A DNA stretch of 64,000 nucleotides, taken from contig CACYQB010000011.1 of the NCBI GenBank assembly GCA_902776435.1, positions 248,001-312,000 of the forward strand, read 5' to 3'. This document shows positions 42,851-50,535 of this stretch, one piece after another. A program made the translations under genes and the position numbers. Positions within the stretch are counted from its first letter, which is position 1; every line of letters starts with the position of its first letter. A model generated the notes under the pieces. The model ran no database searches. It saw only the letters and a program-made list of their open reading frames with translations, and was not told the origin of the DNA. The stretch comes from an uncultured Bacteroidales bacterium. GTDB lineage: Bacteria; Bacteroidota; Bacteroidia; Bacteroidales; Muribaculaceae.

Positions 42851-43060
42851 TTATGAGGCCATAGCTTGGGTTGAGGCGGGAACCAGATGGAAGTGCTTGG
42901 TGAAAGCAGCCAGCAAGAGCTCGGCTCGGTCGTGGTCAAGGTTGAAGAGCGACACTGAGGTCTCGTCGTTGCAGAGCATTACTTGCACGCCTTTGTTGTA
43001 GAAGTAGTTGTGAACACGGTTGGCACGATACGGATTGCTGCAGTTGATAGTGATTGTCAT
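42851..43060 (-). CDS. Small 'HNYFYNK...KHFHL' protein, paralogue 3
   Basis: 69 residues, closest to paralogue 1 at 35011 ('TITI', 'RVHNYFYNKGVQVMLCNDET', 'FTKHFHLVPA'). Lies 59 nt downstream of the AAA+ paralogue 2 on the same strand. Start is the ATG at 43060. Confidence 0.7.
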   Translation of the reverse strand: MTITINCSNPYRANRVHNYFYNKGVQVMLCNDETSVSLFNLDHDRAELLLAAFTKHFHLVPASTQAMAS

Positions 43061-43119
43061 AGAAATCTTGTTTTTATGGTTTAACATATTAGTAGAAGTC
43101 AATTTGCAGATTCAGCGTT

Positions 43120-44862
43120 TCACGCCACGAAGCCCACGCGGCGACGGTCGGCCATTGTGTCATTGATGCGCTCTTCGCTGCAGAGGGTGGTCAGCTCGGC
43201 CAAGCGGTCAACTTGATCCAAATCGCCCAAGATACCGTCAATGGCGTACTTGCGAGCCACATTCTCAATCTGTCCGCCGCTGAAGTCGAACCCTTCGGCC
43301 AGTGTCTTGCACTCGTTGTCGCCCAACTCGGGAAGCATTGCGTGCCAGATGTGCTCTCTCACGCTAGCGTCGGGACGCTCAAACTCCACCTTGTAGAGGA
43401 AGCGGCGCTCAAAGGCGCTGTCCAGATTCTCGGTCAAGTTAGTGGTGGCTATCATAATGCCGTTGAGGGTCTCCATTTCTTGCAAGATGATGTTTTGGAT
43501 GGAGTTCTCCATTTTGTCGACTGCGTTCTCGGCTCCAGTCTTACGGACACCGATGATGGCGTCGGCTTCATTGAACAGCAGAATGGGAGCCACTTCGGAC
43601 TTTGCCACCATTGAGCGGTATTTCTCAAAGACGGCCTTTATGTTCTTCTCGCTTTCGCCTACCCATTTGCTCTTGATGTCGGGAACTTCGATAGCCATTA
43701 TGTCGCGGCCAGTCTGTCGAGCGTGCTGATAGACGGTCTCGGTCTTGCCAGTGCCCGGTCCGCCGTACAACAAGCAAGTGAGTCCGCAACGGTTGAAACG
43801 TTCCTTCATACGCTCCACAAGCACCTTATACTTCTTGTCGTCGAGAAAGCCGTGAAGTTTGCTCACTTGCTTGTCCACATTATCAGTATAGAACAGTTCC
43901 TTGGATGCGATGGTGTTGGCATGGATGACACCGCTCAGTTTCTCTTCCTTGGCCTTAAGGTTAATGGACGCGAGCAGCTCGGTGCGTGCTTTTTCGGTCA
44001 ATGTGAAACTGCTGGTGTCCGCCACTCCATTGTTGCAAGAAAACTCTACTAAGCCACAGAGCATGAGCACATGTTGACCCGAACGCAACTCCGACTTGAT
44101 TCGTGCGAAATCACTCTTATTGGGAAAAACGTCATCGAGTTGAAAGAAACTGAGCTCAGCATCTTCTTCGTTTACAAGCTTGTCGCAAAATTCCACCAGC
44201 AAGAGCCGATCCTTGGAATCTAACGGATACTGATTGGCCTTCTTGACGAAATCTAAGTCGGTGTTCTCACGGAATATCTCCTCAACCTCCTCGACCAGCA
44301 GTCCTTGCTTGACGCCTTCGTCTTCCAACTCGTTAAAGAAGTCATGGTAATAACTCAACAGACTTTCGGTGTCTTTGAAAGTGCGCTGCGGAGCCTCATA
44401 ATCCTCATTGGATACGAGCGCTTTGAGGGCTCGCGCCGAGATGTTATAGGACGAGGTCTTGTTACCGTAAGAGTTTGTGAGTCCCAACAAACGGCAGCGC
44501 ACCAGTTCGTTGAGGGTATCGACCAATGTCAGCGCTTGTGCATTGGAAACGTGAAGTGCCCGAGCAAAGCTCTTGAAGTCAATATTGCAAGGCCCGACTT
44601 CAACACAGATGCAGAAAACTATAGCCTGTAATGGGGTGAGGTGCATTCGCTTTGTCAGATATTCGACATTGTTGCCTCGTGCCGTGGAGAGATGGAGGTC
44701 CTCGTCACAATCACGGACATAGGCAGAAAGTTTGGCGTTGATGTTATCGATGGCATCAAGCAAAGATTTGGGCTTCGAACGTGTTCCCAGACTAACGCCC
44801 TTGGATTTGTTATCAACTGCCTTGCACTCTTCTTCTGAAATGATGTTCTTCTTCGTCTTCAT
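43120..44862 (-). CDS. AAA+ ATPase, paralogue 2
   Basis: 580 residues. AAA core at about 370-550: 'LLYGGPGTGKTETVYQHA', 'APILLFNEADAIIGVRKTGA', 'IMIATTNLTENLDSAFERRF' and 'FSGGQIENVARKYAI'. The core matches paralogue 1 (36444-38114) at most positions. The N-terminal 300 residues are only loosely alike but share 'LTPLQAIVFCICVEVGPCNI' with the other's 'ITPQQAILFCITVECGPRNV'. First gene of the minus arm; its promoter at 45241-45272 would give a 375-nt leader. Confidence 0.85.
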   Translation of the reverse strand: MKTKKNIISEEECKAVDNKSKGVSLGTRSKPKSLLDAIDNINAKLSAYVRDCDEDLHLSTARGNNVEYLTKRMHLTPLQAIVFCICVEVGPCNIDFKSFARALHVSNAQALTLVDTLNELVRCRLLGLTNSYGNKTSSYNISARALKALVSNEDYEAPQRTFKDTESLLSYYHDFFNELEDEGVKQGLLVEEVEEIFRENTDLDFVKKANQYPLDSKDRLLLVEFCDKLVNEEDAELSFFQLDDVFPNKSDFARIKSELRSGQHVLMLCGLVEFSCNNGVADTSSFTLTEKARTELLASINLKAKEEKLSGVIHANTIASKELFYTDNVDKQVSKLHGFLDDKKYKVLVERMKERFNRCGLTCLLYGGPGTGKTETVYQHARQTGRDIMAIEVPDIKSKWVGESEKNIKAVFEKYRSMVAKSEVAPILLFNEADAIIGVRKTGAENAVDKMENSIQNIILQEMETLNGIMIATTNLTENLDSAFERRFLYKVEFERPDASVREHIWHAMLPELGDNECKTLAEGFDFSGGQIENVARKYAIDGILGDLDQVDRLAELTTLCSEERINDTMADRRRVGFVA

Positions 44863-45240
44863 ACTCTGGTTTTTTGATGTAGATTTGTTACTGTTAATTG
44901 ATCAGTTTACTGTGAATTTCAAATAATTATTTACAAATTACTGATATTAATACACGCGAGCCTGACGGCTGATTTCCTAGGGCACCATCGATATAACCCC
45001 GCCGGTAGCGGCAGAATAGAGGTGCTGAATCCACTGCGACAGTCAATGAACCATCACACGTTTAATCAAATCAAATGTCTTAGAGTTTATTCACAAACAC
45101 TTGTTTATCAACAAAATAATAAAGATTTCTTTCTAAAGCAAGTGTCTATGAAGGGACGAATGAGACGGCTTTTGCCCCGTCTCCAACAGCTTAAAATTGA
45201 TTGAAATATAATTTGTTCATACCATTGCTAAATCTGAGTG
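44863..45240 (-). other. Long 5' leader of the AAA+ operon, no gene seen
   Basis: About 375 nt between the promoter and the AAA+ start codon. It includes a 7-bp hairpin GAGACGG/CCGTCTC (45162-45183) and GC-rich parts around 44950-45020 that contrast with the AT-rich surroundings. It may be a regulatory RNA leader. I see no convincing reading frame in it; 45241-45423 likewise holds only the promoter. Confidence 0.35.
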
Positions 45241-45272
45241 CAAAATTACCTTGAATATTTTAAATATGCAAA
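45241..45272 (-). promoter_or_regulatory. Promoter for the minus-strand AAA+ operon
   Basis: On the minus strand TTTG (plus CAAA 45269-45272), 20 nt, then TAATTTTG (plus 45241-45248): a full consensus match. About 60 bp around it are similar to 45649-45710, which suggests duplication of the promoter region. Confidence 0.65.
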
Positions 45273-45423
45273 TTTTTGCAGTTAATCTTTGTTAACGAAA
45301 ATCACTTTTTTTCATCCTTTCTCCTCCACATTATTTATATGGCAAAGAACAGCAATCTTTTTGCTATAAGGGTAATCACTTCTCAAAGTTTTGAGCCAGA
45401 AGATTATTTAACGCGCACACAAA

Positions 45424-45582
45424 TCAGCAGCACTCAATCGACAGAATGATTACCGTCTTGTCGCGCCCGATGGTTCCCCGCCTCTTCAGTTCATAGATGG
45501 CCTCACTCTCGCTAGCGGAAAACAGTTGTACAGTAGCCGACGCATTTGTCGCCGACGCCGGTCCTTCAATCCGATACCTCAC
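45424..45582 (-). CDS. Small protein of unknown function, possibly nonsense-truncated
   Basis: 52 residues from a GTG at 45582: 'RYRIEGPASATNASATVQLF' then 'SASESEAIYELKRRGTIGRD' and 'KTVIILSIECC'. It looks like a real folded domain. An ATG at 45603 opens the same frame ('MTKELY') but a TGA at 45585-45583 closes it just before the GTG. Either translation restarts at GTG, or an ATG-started gene has gained a stop. Confidence 0.5.
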   Translation of the reverse strand: MRYRIEGPASATNASATVQLFSASESEAIYELKRRGTIGRDKTVIILSIECC

Positions 45583-45648
45583 TCAATACAATTCCTTCGT
45601 CATAGTTCTTCAATAATTTCTCTTTAGTCAATATCGAAAATGCTAGAA

Positions 45649-45680
45649 CGAAATTACGCCAAATAATTGAGATATGCAAA
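45649..45680 (-). promoter_or_regulatory. Duplicated promoter upstream of the small gene
   Basis: Minus-strand TTTG (plus 45677-45680), 20 nt, then TAATTTCG (one mismatch to TAnnTTTG). The surrounding 60 bp match the AAA+ operon promoter (shared AATTTGCATAT and GGnGTAATTT). Confidence 0.55.
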
Positions 45681-45710
45681 TTATGGGGCTTAAACTCTGT
45701 TAAGCAAATA

Positions 45711-46049
45711 TCAGAAGTAGATTCTTCGGCCAAGTACGTGATTCTTGGAGGCGTTGAGTAAGTCGGGATTTATATTGGGAACACCGCCAACGAGAAGATG
45801 CCGTCGACAGATGGTGAGAATCTTGCCCATAGCGTTACCACCATGGAGAAAACCGTTCTCATCAAGATTGGTTGACCACACGAGATCTTTTTTCTCAACA
45901 AGTTCAACAATGACAACCGATATCGCTTGCCACGCCCTCAATAAAGGCAATGAAGCAAATCGTTCGAGGTCCATAGGCTGTTGTCTACGCAGGTAAAATC
46001 TTGACTTGATTTCGCCATAGTACCTCTTCCGCTTGTCGTTGATAATCAT
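45711..46049 (-). CDS. Protein of unknown function
   Basis: 112 residues. Basic start 'MIINDKRKRYYGEIKSRFYL', then 'LERFASLPLLRAWQAISVVI' and 'LHGGNAMGKILTICRRHLLV'. Not recognised. The gene lies upstream of the duplicated promoter. A TATCTTTG box on the minus strand at 46332-46339 could drive it with a 280-nt leader. Confidence 0.5.
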   Translation of the reverse strand: MIINDKRKRYYGEIKSRFYLRRQQPMDLERFASLPLLRAWQAISVVIVELVEKKDLVWSTNLDENGFLHGGNAMGKILTICRRHLLVGGVPNINPDLLNASKNHVLGRRIYF

Positions 46050-46210
46050 GCTTATAACTCTAAAAAGAGTACATAAACGCCGCGAAATAGGGCTTAAAGA
46101 GATGTTTTCGATAGTGTTTGGGCACTTCTTATCACGTCACTCTTGAGCCGATTTGGTTTAAAATTTCATCGCAACCGCTTGTGATATAGATAATTACATC
46201 AACTAAAAAA

Positions 46211-46227
46211 TTGGCACGGTAATTGCA
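46211..46227 (+). promoter_or_regulatory. Sigma-54 (RpoN) promoter, full consensus
   Basis: TTGGCACGGTAATTGCA matches the -24/-12 consensus YTGGCACGrNNNTTGCW at every defined position. Transcription would start near 46238 toward the right. Next come GGAG and an ATG at 46262. Confidence 0.7.
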
Positions 46228-46237
46228 GATATAGGTT

Positions 46238-46657
46238 CGAACTCATAATTTTTGGAGAATTATGAAAACCCTTTATTCATCGGGGTTTCAAGAGATCTGT
46301 ACATAAAAAGTGTACAAGAAATTTTCCACCACAAAGATAGGCCATTTCCCTTGTTCAACCAAGAGAAAAGCCTATTTTTTTTGCCTCAAGTGAAGATTCC
46401 TATAATCAACATCAAGAACACAGCTATTCGAAGTATTCATTCAAATATTAAGGAGTGTAAAGATGTGTCATTTCATATGTTGTCCGATAATGCAGAATAG
46501 ACATATATTTGTCATACTATGCTATATCGAAGTTTTTTTCGTCAATTAAACACTCATGATAAAGATTTGTATGCTGTTTTGGGCTGCAGTAATAATCGAA
46601 ACTAGAAAAATTTGATAAAAAGTCATATAAATTGAAGAGTTTTTTCGCTTTTATAAC
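46238..46657 (+). other. Predicted sigma-54-driven transcript, content unclear
   Basis: Begins with GGAGAATT-ATG (46262) for a 14-codon frame, MKTLYSSGFQEICT. Another frame runs 46252-46500 from a TTG ('VSRDLYIKSVQEIFHHKDRP'), which is not convincingly coding. The following operon has its own promoter, so this could be a small RNA or a short peptide gene. No other gene was found in 46050-46696. Confidence 0.35.
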
Positions 46658-46665
46658 TAAATTTG
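46658..46665 (+). promoter_or_regulatory. -7 box for the NdpA-like/membrane operon
   Basis: TAAATTTG, perfect TAnnTTTG match, 31 nt before the ATG at 46697. Another TATATTTG is at 46504-46511. Confidence 0.6.
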
Positions 46666-46696
46666 CATTTCAAGAAGATTAGTAATACATAATTAT

Positions 46697-47740
46697 ATGC
46701 CAAGAGAGAGTGTTTTAACCGCTGCGGATAGAAATCAAATCAGAATTGAGAAACTGATTTTTCACATCATCCTAAAGGATGAGCTTCAGCCGCGTTATTT
46801 GAATGAGGTGACTATCACAGAAGAACAACGTACATTTTTTCGCGACAGATTGGATGCCGCTGCTTCTGGTCGGCAGTTCGTATTTTTGGAGGATTCCACA
46901 ACCAAAGCCAAATCAGAAGAACTCATTAACTGTGACAATGATCGATTCGTGCAATTGTCAAAAGAGCTGGCTGCGGATTTTAGAAGGTTACATGGGGCAA
47001 GTGCCAATGATGGTGTTTTTATCGTTTCTGTAGCATCTATTAGAGAGCGAAAATTAATCTTCTTAATAAAGTTTGACCACAAGAAGATATATCAGTATCA
47101 AGTACAGGATGGTGGCCGGGCTCTACTTAGAGAGGTCCAAGACACATTTAGCGAAGATAAAAGCTCCATACAAAAAGTTGCTCTAATTGATGTCAGTGAT
47201 ACTGTTTTATGGGATGTCCTAGTTACCGATCTTACAGCTAAACCCGAAAAAGGATACATTACTGACTATTTTAAACTATTTCTCGGGGTTAGACCCAGGG
47301 AGACGGATACAGATTTAACGATTCAGGCGTTGAAAATGGCATTTACATGGGCTGTGAGAAATCAGGATGATCTTCCTGAGAACCAAGAGGCTTCAGATTA
47401 TAAGGCGAGAGCGAAAGCCTATATTCTTGGTAATGCCACATTCGACTCAGACGGTTTTATCGACTCTGTAGTCTTGGATGGGAATGCTACAAGGCGTGAC
47501 AGGCATAAGGCTTCATTCAAGCAGATGATGGAGGTGGATGGACTGTATGGACAACATTTCACACTTGTTCATTCAGCGTTGAATAGGAAATCAACTAAGA
47601 ATGTAAGGTTGACACGGGAAGGAGTAAGGATAGAATGGGAAGGATCTGCTGAGGATGTAAACTATTCTGTTGGGGAAAGAGATGAAAATGGGCAGCAGAC
47701 GATTACTATCAAGACTGGTGGAATAACTTCATTACAGTAG
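46697..47740 (+). CDS. NdpA/KwaB-like nucleoid-associated-type protein
   Basis: 347 residues. 'DGVFIVSVASIRERKLIFLI' with 'KFDHKKIYQYQ' and then 'ITDYFKLFLGVRPRETD' followed by 'TIQALKMAFTWAVRN' has the pattern of 37-kDa nucleoid-associated (NdpA) proteins. DUF4868/KwaB of the Kiwa defence system is a second candidate. The stop (TAG) is followed after 1 nt by the membrane protein gene, so the two are coupled. Probably binds DNA; the C-terminal 70 residues are beta-rich. Confidence 0.55.
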   Translation: MPRESVLTAADRNQIRIEKLIFHIILKDELQPRYLNEVTITEEQRTFFRDRLDAAASGRQFVFLEDSTTKAKSEELINCDNDRFVQLSKELAADFRRLHGASANDGVFIVSVASIRERKLIFLIKFDHKKIYQYQVQDGGRALLREVQDTFSEDKSSIQKVALIDVSDTVLWDVLVTDLTAKPEKGYITDYFKLFLGVRPRETDTDLTIQALKMAFTWAVRNQDDLPENQEASDYKARAKAYILGNATFDSDGFIDSVVLDGNATRRDRHKASFKQMMEVDGLYGQHFTLVHSALNRKSTKNVRLTREGVRIEWEGSAEDVNYSVGERDENGQQTITIKTGGITSLQ

Positions 47741-47741
47741 T

Positions 47742-49301
47742 ATGTACAGCAAATTATTTAACAAGATTCAAAACATTGCCGATATTTCCACTAATAGAGA
47801 AGAAACATGGGCTTCTCTATCGTTAAGTGGTCAATATCAGGACAAACATAGCAAATCCTTGTTTTCGGAACTGCTTGAGGTTCTTGATAACATGGGGAAG
47901 GCTGGCTGTATAACATTCCGAATGGGTAATAACATTCTGCTAATTGATGAATTTATAGACTCTCTTGTTGATGGAGCTGTATGGTCTGTAAACATCAACA
48001 AGCAATCATTTATGGGCAATGGAGATAAAATTACCAATTTTTTCTTTGACATAAATTCTTTCAGACAATGGGCAAATACAACGGACCCATTTTCTAGCAA
48101 TAACCCTTTTAATGGCCATGTATGTAAGATTGCCGTAAATGGTCTTCAATCACCTTTCGGTGGTCCTAACTTTGCGGTATTTGGTAATAGTTATGATGGT
48201 TCTGATGATAGTGAACTGAAGTATAATGATGACTACTTAAAGTCTACTCTTAGGCAGTTTACAGAGACAAAGAGAGAAATACACCCCAAAAATCACTATG
48301 TTTCATATGGCAGTGTGGATGAAAACTCATATCCTTTTTATAGGAACTCACTCATGTGCCTTTCCGTTGCACTATGTGATGAACTATATGAAGATAAGGT
48401 TGTCTTAAGAGGTATCAGGAGGCTTGAATTTGATTTACAATTGCCTAGTTTTGTAAACAATCAGATGGAGCATGCGCAAGAATCTTTGTTCGAGGCTTTC
48501 AGTTGGGTGTATAGTGACGATTCTCGGTATGAATTACGGCACAAATTGCTGATAGATAGGCTGACGCTTGATTTACCGTTAAACCAATCGTATTATGATG
48601 GTATCATCACCTTGATTAGTCATGCATTGAGACAGGCATCGGAGCGTTATAACTATGCTTTTTTTGAACGTAGTAGTGAATATCAAAAAGAACTTCAACA
48701 ATTCCTAAAAGAGCTTCATGGTTTGTGCGACTCATATTCCACAAAAGTCCGTTCTCTTTTGGGGAGTTTTCTTCGGGATGCACTTGCTGGATTCCTGACG
48801 GTAGCCATAACGCTTTTTGCTAGAGTAAGAGACCTGGAGACACTAGATTCGGAAAACTTCTTGACTTATGTTTTTTGTGCGTATGGGGTTTATCTATTGA
48901 TATCTTGCTTATTCCAGATTATTGTTGATTGGAGAGACTTATGTCTATCTGAAAATGAAATCGATTACTGGAAGACGGTTTCGCGAGAATATATGCGTGA
49001 ACAGGATTTTGAGAATCACAAGAAAGGAACAGTTGTCAAACGTAAGAATTGGGCAATTCGACAATATTTTTATGTTGCCATACTTTACATTGCATTGGCA
49101 TATTTCAGCTATCATGTCCCAAATTTGTGGAACAAACTTTCTTCATTTGACAAGAAAACGGAATTATTGAATAGCCAACGTTATTCTAAGACTGAATTAG
49201 GAGATACAATTAAAATAGAAAATTTGGAAAATGGGAAAGATACTTTTTCCGGACACAATGATACAACAGTGCATAATACACCGGGTAGGAAACAAAAATA
49301 A
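47742..49301 (+). CDS. Membrane protein of unknown function
   Basis: 519 residues. Residues 1-340 are soluble with no motif known to me ('FRMGNNILLIDEFIDSLVDG'). Hydrophobic segments follow at about 350-372 ('ALAGFLTVAITLF'), 380-400 ('YVFCAYGVYLLISCLFQIIV') and 445-462 ('YFYVAILYIALAYF'). A soluble sensor joined to a membrane anchor is the layout of several abortive-infection effectors. Its last 71 nt overlap the next gene. Confidence 0.65.
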   Translation: MYSKLFNKIQNIADISTNREETWASLSLSGQYQDKHSKSLFSELLEVLDNMGKAGCITFRMGNNILLIDEFIDSLVDGAVWSVNINKQSFMGNGDKITNFFFDINSFRQWANTTDPFSSNNPFNGHVCKIAVNGLQSPFGGPNFAVFGNSYDGSDDSELKYNDDYLKSTLRQFTETKREIHPKNHYVSYGSVDENSYPFYRNSLMCLSVALCDELYEDKVVLRGIRRLEFDLQLPSFVNNQMEHAQESLFEAFSWVYSDDSRYELRHKLLIDRLTLDLPLNQSYYDGIITLISHALRQASERYNYAFFERSSEYQKELQQFLKELHGLCDSYSTKVRSLLGSFLRDALAGFLTVAITLFARVRDLETLDSENFLTYVFCAYGVYLLISCLFQIIVDWRDLCLSENEIDYWKTVSREYMREQDFENHKKGTVVKRKNWAIRQYFYVAILYIALAYFSYHVPNLWNKLSSFDKKTELLNSQRYSKTELGDTIKIENLENGKDTFSGHNDTTVHNTPGRKQK

Positions 49302-50277
49302 CGATGACGGCGTGGTTTTGTCAGATAATCCAACCACGCTTTCGCCAGAATTGGATAGGACACTTATTAAGTATTTTTTGCAGAATTTTGAGGGTAAAGA
49401 AGATACCTGGAACTTCATACATGTTGATGACATAAAATTTAATGAGGTCTCTTCATACGCATCTAATATATTTTTGGGTGCAGATTTCGTAGATATTTCA
49501 AAAAAAATTGCAAAATATCTATACGAGTCTAGCGTTCATCCCAATATTAAAGGTGGAGAGTTGTTTGTGGCGGTACTTTCTAATGTTATGTATGATGGCA
49601 AGCATGTTCGTGCCATAGGTCTTTTTAAGTCAGAGACAAAAGAATCTTTTTTAAAATTCGTTTCTACAAATGATAGCCTTGAGGTTAAAAATGAATTAGG
49701 AGCCAGTGTTAACCGCCTCGATAAAGGCTGCATAATACTAGATTACTCGGACGAAAAGGGGTACTACGTGTTTTCCATAGATGGTTCAAATCGTACTGAT
49801 GCTAAGTATTGGACTGATGACTTCTTGGGTATAATACCCCGTCAGAATGAATATACTTTCACGAATAATGTCTTGTCAATGACGACTGAGTTCGTGTCGA
49901 AAGTGTTGCCGACACAATATCCTATCACAAAAGCCGAACAGGTAGAAATACTAAATAAATCCGTAAATTACTTCAGAGGAAACGAGTTTTTTTCAATGGA
50001 GGAGTATGAAGAAGAAGTTTTTAAAGACTTAGCAATGATCGATAGCTTTAATTCACACAAAGAGGCCTATAAGCAGGAGAAAAATGTAGAATTGGAAGAG
50101 AACTTTGCGATATCAGAAAGCGCGGTAAATAAGCAACGCCGAAAGATAAAGAGCGTTATAAAACTGGATCAAAATTTCCATATTTATGTGCATGGTGGTG
50201 AGCAATTGATAAATTATGGCTATGATAAAGAGCGGGGCATGAAGTACTATAAGTTGTATTATCGTGAGGAGAAATAA
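49231..50277 (+). CDS. Nucleoid-associated protein, NdpA (37-kDa) family
   Basis: 348 residues. 'QCIIHRVGNKNNDDGVVLSD' at the start, then 'FVAVLSNVMYDGKHVRAIGL' and 'FKSETKESFLKF' (about 110-145) and 'NRLDKGCIILDYSDEKGYYV' are the conserved parts of Bacteroidota NdpA proteins. The start at 49231 overlaps the membrane gene by 71 nt; ATG 49258 is the alternative. Stand-alone ndpA is common, but as the third gene of this operon it suggests a joint role. Confidence 0.8.
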   Translation: MGKILFPDTMIQQCIIHRVGNKNNDDGVVLSDNPTTLSPELDRTLIKYFLQNFEGKEDTWNFIHVDDIKFNEVSSYASNIFLGADFVDISKKIAKYLYESSVHPNIKGGELFVAVLSNVMYDGKHVRAIGLFKSETKESFLKFVSTNDSLEVKNELGASVNRLDKGCIILDYSDEKGYYVFSIDGSNRTDAKYWTDDFLGIIPRQNEYTFTNNVLSMTTEFVSKVLPTQYPITKAEQVEILNKSVNYFRGNEFFSMEEYEEEVFKDLAMIDSFNSHKEAYKQEKNVELEENFAISESAVNKQRRKIKSVIKLDQNFHIYVHGGEQLINYGYDKERGMKYYKLYYREEK

Positions 50278-50282
50278 GAATA

Positions 50283-50498
50283 ATTATAAGCATTTATGGC
50301 TTAACATTAAACTTACAAGCATCGCAGAATGTTTGGAAATAGAGATAGATTTATCACACTGAGTTATCGGCGACCATATTCATGGGAGTACGACTAATGT
50401 TCATAGTTGTTTTTCTGATTTAGTAAAGGCTTTTGAAAGCAGAAAAGAGTTTGTGGGGAAGCATACATACACTATAACCTATATTTATTACAGATCTT
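50283..50498 (+). pseudogene. N-terminal remnant of a DUF262 (GmrSD-like) gene
   Basis: Broken into frames: 'LNIKLTSIAECLEIEIDLSH' then, in another frame, 'LSYRRPYSWEYD' (the DUF262 'SYQRPYSWE' motif), then 'TNVHSCFSDLVKAFESRKEF'. Put together these follow the first 60 residues of DUF262 proteins. Nothing of the rest is left. Confidence 0.6.
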
Positions 50499-50535
50499 AA
50501 TGGGGTTTTATTTGCTTCTTCGAGTTTTATCTAGG

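Noticed and set aside
44940..45060. GC-rich stretch as a tRNA or known small RNA
   Set aside because: No cloverleaf, anticodon arm or T-loop could be laid out by eye.
46252..46500. 82-codon plus-strand frame after the sigma-54 promoter
   Set aside because: It needs a TTG start with no matching ribosome site (the GGAG favours the ATG in another frame), and its composition is not convincing, so it is mentioned only inside the transcript entry.
46697..49301. Calling 46697-49301 a standard Kiwa pair
   Set aside because: The membrane protein is far larger than KwaA and has a long soluble N-terminus, and the first protein fits NdpA at least as well as KwaB; only a candidate relation is claimed.
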